Assembly: GCA_002731825.1 (NCBI GenBank)
Contig: PCCS01000017.1
Location: forward strand, 1 to 64,000
Reading direction: 5' to 3'
Source: Myxococcales bacterium
GTDB taxonomy: Bacteria > Myxococcota_A > Bradymonadia > UBA7976 > UBA1532
DNA length: 64,000 nucleotides
Shown: positions 19,065-25,985 of the stretch, piece by piece
How positions within the stretch are numbered: position 1 is the stretch's first letter
How the letters are laid out: every line of letters starts with the position of its first letter
The notes under the pieces: model-generated
The model's database searches: none
Seen by the model: the letters and a program-made list of their open reading frames with translations, nothing else
What the model was told of the DNA's origin: nothing
Made by a program: the position numbers and the translations under genes

Positions 19065-19104
19065 ATGCGAGCTTTAAATGGGAGAATTTGAGTGTGGATA
19101 CATT

Positions 19105-19350
19105 ATGACTGATCTAACGGGCAACCCGCCCGCTCATGACCAAGCGGCCGACGAAATCAAAACCGAAAGCGTTGCGATGACCTTGTTTCGAAATGGCGAT
19201 TATAAGTCAGCCAGATTCCAGATCGAATCCGCAACTGCGGACGAGTCAGATTTCCTCAAGCGGGCACTCGCGTGGGACAGCTATCTATCGGCCTCGATCG
19301 GTGTCTTCGCAGTCATTTGGATCTTGGCGGTTTATTGGACCGCCTCTTGA
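19105..19350 (+). CDS. Small protein with a C-terminal membrane helix
   Basis: An 81-residue protein: an acidic soluble N-terminal part (residues 1-55), a short helical segment with DFLKRALAWD, and one hydrophobic helix close to the C-terminus (about 60-78). It could be tail-anchored. An earlier ATG at 19078 would add nine residues; neither start has a strong ribosome binding site. I chose 19105 because the candidate promoter leaves almost no leader for 19078. It is divergent from the division cluster and upstream of an ABC-F gene. I do not recognise a family. Confidence 0.55.
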   Translation: MTDLTGNPPAHDQAADEIKTESVAMTLFRNGDYKSARFQIESATADESDFLKRALAWDSYLSASIGVFAVIWILAVYWTAS

Positions 19351-19572
19351 TCATTGCGAGCGGTGTTTTAGGGGGGCTGACTTAAACTCGCCTTGTTCTC
19401 TCCCCTTCATCGTTTTTTGGAACCAGACCGTCGCCGCGCGCCATACGCGCTATCGTCGACATTTAGGGCGCGTGCAAAAACGACATGCTGCCGTCGAATG
19501 CGGTCTATTATCTCGACGGTCTGTCTGGTATGGTGCGCCGCCGAAAGACCGGCAGGACCGATGGAGTGTACG

Positions 19573-21192
19573 ATGATTTCAGTTTCAGAAGTATCAATGA
19601 ACTACGGAGAGCAAAACCTCTTCGACAATGTCAATGTCGCCTTCAACTCCGGCGACCGGTACGGACTCACGGGTCCTAATGGCTCGGGTAAATCAACTTT
19701 TATGAAAGTCCTGGCGGGGGACCTGGAAGCGATTACAGGTCACGTCAGTCGCCCTAAGAAGCTGGGCGTTTTGAGGCAAGATCACTATATCTATGATTCA
19801 GAGCGCGTGATCGACGTCGTGATCATGGGTAATGGGCATCTCTGGAAGGCGTTGGTCGAAAAAGAGGCCCTTCTGGAGCGCGCTGATGACATGACGGATG
19901 ATGAGGGCATACGGCTCGGCGAAATTGAAATGAGTATCGCTGAAGAAGACGGCTACATGGCGGAAGCCGAGGCCGGAGAACTTCTCGAAGGCTTGGGCAT
20001 CGAGGAGTCATTTCATTACGGGCCGCTCTCTGCGCTGACAGGCGGCGATAAGGTGCGTGTCCTGCTCGCACAAGCCCTCTTTGGCAAGCCTGAAGGTTTG
20101 CTCTTGGACGAGCCGACCAATGCCCTGGATATCGCATCGATTAGATGGCTGGAAGGCTTTTTGAAAAGCTACGTCGGCGTTCTAATCGTCATCAGCCATG
20201 ACAGGCATTTTCTCAATGAATGCTGTACCAAAATTGCCGATATTGATTACGAAACCGTCATTATCTATCCCGGTAACTATGATGACATGGTCGAGGCCAA
20301 AGCCAAGGCTCGGGGATCCCTCGAACTGGCCAATTCAGCCAAGGAACGAAAAATCGGGCAGTTACAAGACTTTGTACAGCGATTCCGTGCGGGCTCTCGC
20401 GCAAGCCAAGTCAAAAGTCGAGAGAAGCAATTGGAAAAAGAGCGGGAGGCGCTTGGCCTGCTCAAGCGCTCTAATATTGCGCGGCCCTTTATCCGTTTCG
20501 ACCTGGCTCGGCCCAGCGGTAAACAGGTTCTCCAAATCGAGAACCTATCTAAACAATTCGAAACCGGGAGAATCTGCGAAGACTTTCACTTCAATATGTT
20601 CAGGGGAGAGAAAGTCGCTATCGTCGGTAAAAACGGGATCGGTAAAACATCGATGCTTCGGCTCATACTCGACGAAGTGCGTCCCGATGAAGGTCAGATC
20701 GAGTGGGGGTATGAGACACAAATTGGGTACATGCCCCAAGACCATGCTGAAATGATCGAAAAGTCTGAGGAGACAGCCCATCATTGGCTATGGCGATGGA
20801 ATGATGACGCGAGCGAAGAGCAATTAAGAAGCCTTTTCGGTCGACTTTTATTCTCAAAGGAGGAGCCCTTTAAGAAGACCAGCGTTCTATCCGGTGGTGA
20901 GACGGTTCGCCTACTCCTGGCTAGGCTCATGCTCCTCAAACCGAACGTCTTATTGCTCGACGAGCCGACAAATCACCTGGACCTTGAGGCAATTCGTTCG
21001 TTGACGGAAGCGCTAAGCCAGTATGAAGGCACTTGTGTTTTTGTCACCCATGACCGGCACATGGTGACCCAGGTCGCCGATCGCATCGTGGAGATGTCGG
21101 TCGAGGGGATTCGTGAACTCAGCCCAGAGCAGTTCGCGGGTGGTGAATTCTTGCCAAAGAAGGACAGCTATAAGCAAGCAACTGGCTGGTAG
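19573..21192 (+). CDS. ABC-F family ATPase, YbiT-like
   Basis: Cytoplasmic protein with two ABC ATPase domains and no membrane part, so a ribosome-associated ABC-F factor rather than a transporter. First domain: Walker A GPNGSGKST, signature LTGGDKVR, Walker B LLLDEPTNALD. Second domain: GKNGIGKTS, LSGGETVR, LLLDEPTNHLD. The linker between them is basic and helical, as in ABC-F. The 539-residue length and the NALD variant in the first Walker B resemble E. coli YbiT. The open frame extends 180 bp further upstream, but ATG 19573 has GGAG 6 bases ahead and begins the conserved ISVSEVSMNYG strand. EttA, another ABC-F, lies at 57-58.7 kb. Confidence 0.9.
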   Translation: MISVSEVSMNYGEQNLFDNVNVAFNSGDRYGLTGPNGSGKSTFMKVLAGDLEAITGHVSRPKKLGVLRQDHYIYDSERVIDVVIMGNGHLWKALVEKEALLERADDMTDDEGIRLGEIEMSIAEEDGYMAEAEAGELLEGLGIEESFHYGPLSALTGGDKVRVLLAQALFGKPEGLLLDEPTNALDIASIRWLEGFLKSYVGVLIVISHDRHFLNECCTKIADIDYETVIIYPGNYDDMVEAKAKARGSLELANSAKERKIGQLQDFVQRFRAGSRASQVKSREKQLEKEREALGLLKRSNIARPFIRFDLARPSGKQVLQIENLSKQFETGRICEDFHFNMFRGEKVAIVGKNGIGKTSMLRLILDEVRPDEGQIEWGYETQIGYMPQDHAEMIEKSEETAHHWLWRWNDDASEEQLRSLFGRLLFSKEEPFKKTSVLSGGETVRLLLARLMLLKPNVLLLDEPTNHLDLEAIRSLTEALSQYEGTCVFVTHDRHMVTQVADRIVEMSVEGIRELSPEQFAGGEFLPKKDSYKQATGW

Positions 21193-21288
21193 CCGAGTAG
21201 AGCCTATTCACGTTGTTCAATCATTAAAACCCAAGCGCTCGGGTGGATGTTTCTTGCCTGAATTCAAGAACAACGCCATGCTTTTGAT

Positions 21289-22035
21289 ATGAAGAGTGAG
21301 CGTCTAGCCATATTTTTGTTCTTGGCAGCGACCGCGGCCACGGTGACGTGGTTCGCGATTGAATTTAATGGAGACGGCCTCATCCGCAAGAATGCCACCC
21401 AGATGGCGCTCACTGCGGGCATTTTTGTTTTTGTCTGCGCTTGGCTAAAAATTCCAGCACCAAGCGACCGAGACAGTGTCCGGCGGGCTGTTATGACACC
21501 TACGACCCGGACGCTGTCTACACTGGCACTCGTGGGGTTGACGGGCTGGGGTGTATCACAGTCCGTGCGTCAAGCGACTCGGGGATACCCACCACTCCAA
21601 GCGAATACAGTCATCGGCCAACCAGCGGAATTGCACGCCGAATTTTACACCATAATCGGTACCCCTATTTTAGATTCGACGTATCGGATGAGCGGCAGCG
21701 AAGGCCAACACGTGCTGGTTCCCATAGACCGTTATGAAGGCCGAGTTTTAGCCATGCTTGACGATCTACCAACACAGCCGACGGAACTTAAAATCACAGG
21801 CTTACTCCGCACGGATGTTCGCAGTGTCCAAAGAAGCCAAAAAGGACAGATAGACGGACCGTTTTTAGGCCTCTATCGAGAGCGAATGGGACTGCCAGCG
21901 GGAACACGGATTTACTTTCTTGATACCAGTAAGCGAGCCGGTCTCACCCTCGGTTCGATTCTGTGGATCTTAATCCCACTCTATTTCGGATTGCTGATTT
22001 TAAGCCAGCCAGTCCGACGTCGGCCTGCATCGTGA
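21289..22035 (+). CDS. Membrane protein of unknown function
   Basis: 248 residues with three predicted membrane helices: about 6-24, 38-55 and near the C-terminus (about 222-242). A shorter hydrophobic stretch near 75-90 may be a fourth. Between them lies a soluble, beta-rich domain of about 120 residues with balanced charges, probably periplasmic. The end is basic (RRRPAS), consistent with a cytoplasmic tail. It follows the ABC-F gene by 96 bp and is convergent with alr (10-bp gap). I do not recognise the family. Confidence 0.65.
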   Translation: MKSERLAIFLFLAATAATVTWFAIEFNGDGLIRKNATQMALTAGIFVFVCAWLKIPAPSDRDSVRRAVMTPTTRTLSTLALVGLTGWGVSQSVRQATRGYPPLQANTVIGQPAELHAEFYTIIGTPILDSTYRMSGSEGQHVLVPIDRYEGRVLAMLDDLPTQPTELKITGLLRTDVRSVQRSQKGQIDGPFLGLYRERMGLPAGTRIYFLDTSKRAGLTLGSILWILIPLYFGLLILSQPVRRRPAS

Positions 22036-22045
22036 GCATTGATGA

Positions 22046-23230
22046 TTAAGATTGATTTGGTGCCCGGTAAGGGTCTTTATGGTCGGCTGCTTGTTCAACG
22101 TCTTCGACAAGCTGCCTGGGCACATGCAAACCAATTCGACTGATGACTTCATAATTGATCGTACCCGCCCAATCGCCGTGCTGTTCAGCTGTCACTTCGT
22201 CACTCCCTTGCCGTCCAAGAATGACAACAACATCTTCAAGTCCAGCCTCAGGAATATCGGTGACGTCTATCATCATCATGTTCATGCAGACTCGGCCTCG
22301 GATAGACGCTCTCTTACCACGACACAATACGTAGCCTAAATTGCTCAAGGCTCGGTCCAATCCATCGAAATATCCAACGGGGAGAATTGCGATTCGTGAG
22401 TCATGGCTGGTCATAAAGGTGCAGCCATAGCCTATGAATTGACCAGCTGGCACATTTTTGATTTGCACAATTCTGGTCTTCCATTGTAGCGCCGGCTGTA
22501 GGTTGATGGTCGAACGACCGACTAAGGATGCAGCGATTTGAGTCTCTTTGGAGGGCCACAATCCGTATCCGGAAATGCCCACGCGAACCAGGTCAAACTG
22601 CTGGTCCGGCCACAGTAATGTCGCAGCCGAGTTAGACAAGTGCTTAATGGGAATCGTGTGACCGTTGTCCTCGAGTAAGCGAACGGCATTAGAGAAAACA
22701 TCGAGCTGTTGTCTCGCATAACGGTGGTCGGTCGTGTCTTCAATATTGGCAAAGTGACTGCACAAGCCGTCCAGTGATAGGCCAGAGTGGGCCGCCGCGA
22801 TCATGTTTGCTAGTTTAAGAGCATCGTGACTTGGAACGCCTTGCCGGTTGTTGCCTGTTTCCAACTTAATGTGGAGACGGACCGATGTGCCCAGCTCATC
22901 AAGACGCTCGATGGTCTCACGATTATAGACCACCATCCGCAAATCTAGCCCATTGAGTCGGGCTAACTGAGTCAAGCCGACCGGCCCCATTAAATAAATT
23001 GGAATGGCTATCCCGGCCGCCCGCAACGCCTCTGCATCTTCAATTGAGTGAACCGATAACCAATCGGCACCACCGCGCACGAAGGCGCGCGCACTTTCGA
23101 CCAAACCATGACCATAGCCGTTCGCTTTGACTGTCAATGCAAGGATGACATCGGGTCCAACCAGCGCCCGGAACAGCCTCACATTGTGTATTAAAGCGGC
23201 TTCATCAATTTCACACCAGACCAGAGACAC
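22046..23230 (-). CDS. alr: Alanine racemase
   Basis: PLP enzyme that interconverts L- and D-alanine and supplies D-Ala for the Ddl encoded in the division cluster. The PLP-lysine block VKANGYGHG is near the N-terminus, and the second catalytic residue, Tyr, is in GQFIGYGCTF. GLCSHFAN and RGRVCMNMMMIDVT are also typical. The frame starts at a GTG at 23236, but that codon overlaps the GGAG ribosome binding site. The in-frame GTG at 23230, five bases after GGAG, is more likely and gives 394 residues. The gene stands alone on its strand. Confidence 0.94.
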   Translation of the reverse strand: MSLVWCEIDEAALIHNVRLFRALVGPDVILALTVKANGYGHGLVESARAFVRGGADWLSVHSIEDAEALRAAGIAIPIYLMGPVGLTQLARLNGLDLRMVVYNRETIERLDELGTSVRLHIKLETGNNRQGVPSHDALKLANMIAAAHSGLSLDGLCSHFANIEDTTDHRYARQQLDVFSNAVRLLEDNGHTIPIKHLSNSAATLLWPDQQFDLVRVGISGYGLWPSKETQIAASLVGRSTINLQPALQWKTRIVQIKNVPAGQFIGYGCTFMTSHDSRIAILPVGYFDGLDRALSNLGYVLCRGKRASIRGRVCMNMMMIDVTDIPEAGLEDVVVILGRQGSDEVTAEQHGDWAGTINYEVISRIGLHVPRQLVEDVEQAADHKDPYRAPNQS

Positions 23231-23387
23231 ACACACTCCGCATTTAGCGTCGACCCATCATTCGCCGAGGCAGCTTAGCTCAATTCATATGAGCGGTGCT
23301 ATAGATTCCCTTGGATTTGGAATCAAGGTCCACGCAACAGCGCCGCCGCAGCACCATAATCAAGCTGAGTCGTGTATACTTCCCCCG

Positions 23388-23966
23388 ATGAGTAAACAAA
23401 ACGGTCATTTTGATGCAAGACGCCGATGGCGAACGGCAACACTGGTCGCCGGTACCGGAGGGCTGAGCGTTGTGGTCGCCATTGGCTGGGTCATCCGGGA
23501 AAAGAAGAAAATTGAGACAGGGTACAAAAGGAAACGGTGCCCAGCCCTTGTTTTCGGATGTCCTCCGGGTCAAGCCCTAAACGCCCGCATCCTAGGGGCG
23601 TTTGAACTCCTCTGTAACGGACAAGCAGACCGAATTGTCGTCTCTGGCCGAGGCGAAGCGTCCCATGCTCGTCAAATTTTGATCGACAAAGGCGTCAACG
23701 CTGATCAGATCAAATTGGAGACCGAAGCACGAAACACTTTAGAAAATCTTCTTTTCGCATCATCTCTACTCGATGGAGGCCCATTCTGGGCGGTCAGCGA
23801 TCGATGGCATCTGCCGCGCATCAGTGCCATAGCGCGAACCCTGAATATGGATGCAATTCCCCATCCCGTCGACCGTGTTCAAACCAGAACAGGCTATGCA
23901 AGGCAAATTGTACGTGAGGGGCTATCAGTGACACACAGGTGGGCTAACCGTGACGTCTTACTGTAG
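23388..23966 (+). CDS. DUF218 (SanA/YdcF-like) membrane-anchored protein
   Basis: 192 residues: an N-terminal basic segment and one membrane helix (about 18-38), then a Rossmann-like domain with VVSGRGEASHARQILIDKG and a second block (ETEARNTLENL, then SDRWHLPR) characteristic of the DUF218 family. Members such as SanA are implicated in envelope integrity and antibiotic tolerance; the reaction is unknown. The open frame extends upstream over the start of alr, but ATG 23388 begins the plausible N-terminus; TATACT lies 7 bases ahead. Its last 9 bases overlap the end of the convergent algH gene. Confidence 0.82.
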   Translation: MSKQNGHFDARRRWRTATLVAGTGGLSVVVAIGWVIREKKKIETGYKRKRCPALVFGCPPGQALNARILGAFELLCNGQADRIVVSGRGEASHARQILIDKGVNADQIKLETEARNTLENLLFASSLLDGGPFWAVSDRWHLPRISAIARTLNMDAIPHPVDRVQTRTGYARQIVREGLSVTHRWANRDVLL

Positions 23967-24512
23967 AGAGCTGGGGCTGCCGACAAGCTGTGCTGGGTCG
24001 ATTCCCAACTGACGAATGCTCCGCTCCCAGACTTCATTTGCCGGCCAATCAAACATCATTTCCGAACGAACACCGCAATGTAACCAAGAGCCTTCAGCGA
24101 CTTCCTGCTCTAACTGTCCAGGACCCCAGCCTGCATATCCAATTACAAGTCTCAAATCAGGCTCATTGGCTCGGAATAATTGCTCTAATGCGGCTTTGCT
24201 GCGACTGATCCCAAAAACATCATTAATGGTCTGGGTTTCGTCGAAAGACCAGGTCGGCCCATGAACCATCCAGAGGGATTGTCTCTCCACCGGTCCTCCC
24301 CGCCGTAAATGAATGTGCTGGCCGACATGCCAATCCAGATTGAATGTCCGAGCTACTTCACTGCAAAGATGCTCTGTTTCATGATTAATGACGAGACCCA
24401 AAGCCCCCTCGTCTGTATGCTCGACCATCAAAATTACAGACCGATGAAAATTGGGATCAAGCAATTGTGGCATGGCGATCAAAACGCCGGGCGCGGCTTG
24501 GAACCTCTCCAT
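23958..24512 (-). CDS. YqgE/AlgH family protein
   Basis: 184 residues with the family's hallmark N-terminus: GVLIAMPQLLDPNFHRSVI, then LVINHETE, an RRGGPVE block and GYAGWGPGQLEQE. The molecular role of this widespread cytoplasmic family is not settled; it has been linked to regulation (AlgH) and stress responses. The ATG overlaps the stop of the HD-type gene upstream by one base, so it is the third gene of a minus-strand operon with the HEAT and HD-like genes. Confidence 0.93.
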   Translation of the reverse strand: MERFQAAPGVLIAMPQLLDPNFHRSVILMVEHTDEGALGLVINHETEHLCSEVARTFNLDWHVGQHIHLRRGGPVERQSLWMVHGPTWSFDETQTINDVFGISRSKAALEQLFRANEPDLRLVIGYAGWGPGQLEQEVAEGSWLHCGVRSEMMFDWPANEVWERSIRQLGIDPAQLVGSPSSLQ

Positions 24513-25984
24513 TAACGGACACCGAGTTGGGTCATAATGGTCGACGGCCGCCTGAACAAGCCTCGAACGATCAAGTCATCCCACCCCGTTGGATCGAGGA
24601 CGCTGGCGATGGACCATTCACCGAACTCGCCATCCCCCCCCAATTCAACTCTGGCTTGCCGCTCATTAATGGCTTTGCCGTCGCTGCTTCTCAACCGCTC
24701 CATAAAAATTTTGCGAGCCAACGCAATGGGCGCAGGCTGCTGATTGTAGAGATTTCGTCCGCGTAAATGCTCAATATCGGACACAACAGCAATATCGCCA
24801 TTGTGTAATTCGACGAGGGTACCAACAGGCAGTAGACCGACGACTGCCAAGAAAACCTTTATGATACCCGAGTCCATAGCGGGCGGTGGATTAGTTAATA
24901 ATTCGAGGCCCACGGCGACTGGAGAGCGCGCCTTACCTTTCTCGCCCCGACGTACTTGCTGCAGATAGTACCGGCTCAAGCCGAGCAACTGGCTCCATGG
25001 GTGGGCGCTCGGGCTCTTTGGTGCCTGATTAAGAGCGCTCTCGTCCTTTAGAGTCTCGCGCCATTCAACCGCGGCCGACACGCGGTTGACCAAAAGATGG
25101 TTGTAGGCAGCCCCCTCAACAAGCTGGCGCAGAGCAAAAGACGCCACCGCTTTATCAACGGAAATATTGGCCGGGTCTGGATTGGGATACGCATGGCCGG
25201 CCGAATGCAAAATCCCAGCAGTCGCCAGGTTTGAGCACTGAACCGCCGACAATCCTAAGCCCCGCCCAAAGGCTGCGGCAAGGATTGCACAGTCAACGGC
25301 GTTACGGGCGCTGCTCCAGTTTTCACCTGTCAGTGTCATGGCCACCAGTAGGTCTTGCTCGGTCGCGCAGGCGTCAACCAATTGCTGCGCTGTGCGCCGG
25401 GCAATGCGCACCTCTATGGGACGACGCTGCAAAAGCTCATCAATTCCCGCTGTTGCTTTAGAATAATTCCACAAAGTGGAGACACCACGAACGCCCTGCC
25501 CTACGCCTTCAAGACGCAGAGGCTGCGGTGCCAGTTTCAATTGGGAAATCCCCAATTCGATCAGGCGGTATTGTAGTGATTGGAACTGACTTTCAGCATC
25601 CTCAGCAGGTCGATGGCGGGCAAATTCAAAGAAGAAGGTTTTGAGCTGTTCTTCGTTGGGCCGCTCCGCGAAGATCACTCCGCCTGCTTCACGACGAGCC
25701 AGATAACGCTCTAATTCCTGTGCTTGTTCGAGCGTCCCTCGATCTAGCCAAAGCGCATGACTATTGATTTGCGCGATGCCTTCATGAACCACGAAGCTGA
25801 TGGAACGACGCTCCATCCGAATCAGTGCATCGAGTGCTTCTGTCAGTTTTTCGATGGGCCGGATCCAAGCCTCGTTATTTAAATCATGAATCTCACCGGT
25901 TTTAAGGAGAGAGAACACATAAATTAAGAGATTTTTACCCGCTGATTGGACCTTGTCATGACTATCTCTCGTGGTGACATTCAT
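24512..25984 (-). CDS. Degenerate HD-GYP-type protein
   Basis: 490 residues. The N-terminal 130 residues contain LLKTGEIHDLNNEA, a heading often seen in myxobacterial HD-GYP proteins, and then a module (about 88-123, ELERYLARREAGGVIF to FFFEFAR) that resembles parts of the two neighbouring HEAT proteins. The C-terminal half looks like an HD-GYP domain, but the metal-binding HD pair is gone: where families have HDIGK this protein reads ILHSAGHAYPNP (about 257-268), and no GYP is visible. It is probably a non-catalytic cyclic-di-GMP or partner-binding scaffold. The ATG at 25984 is one base after the stop of the HEAT gene with GGAGAAG ahead; an earlier ATG at 26011 has no binding site. Confidence 0.75.
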   Translation of the reverse strand: MNVTTRDSHDKVQSAGKNLLIYVFSLLKTGEIHDLNNEAWIRPIEKLTEALDALIRMERRSISFVVHEGIAQINSHALWLDRGTLEQAQELERYLARREAGGVIFAERPNEEQLKTFFFEFARHRPAEDAESQFQSLQYRLIELGISQLKLAPQPLRLEGVGQGVRGVSTLWNYSKATAGIDELLQRRPIEVRIARRTAQQLVDACATEQDLLVAMTLTGENWSSARNAVDCAILAAAFGRGLGLSAVQCSNLATAGILHSAGHAYPNPDPANISVDKAVASFALRQLVEGAAYNHLLVNRVSAAVEWRETLKDESALNQAPKSPSAHPWSQLLGLSRYYLQQVRRGEKGKARSPVAVGLELLTNPPPAMDSGIIKVFLAVVGLLPVGTLVELHNGDIAVVSDIEHLRGRNLYNQQPAPIALARKIFMERLRSSDGKAINERQARVELGGDGEFGEWSIASVLDPTGWDDLIVRGLFRRPSTIMTQLGVR

Positions 25985-25985
25985 A

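Larger units (their letters stand above)
18671..19077. other. Long divergent intergenic region between mraZ and a small membrane-protein gene
   Basis: About 400 bp without a convincing gene on either strand. It is A/T-richer than its surroundings. It contains a possible mraZ promoter, a possible promoter for the rightward gene, a 10-bp direct repeat and GTGTAAA copies spaced by one helical turn. I saw no tRNA, riboswitch-like structure or clear terminator. The length suggests layered control of the division cluster. Confidence 0.6.

Noticed and set aside
23958..23966. Nine-base overlap of the convergent DUF218 and algH gene ends
   Set aside because: Real, but short tail-to-tail overlaps are common in compact genomes and need no special explanation.
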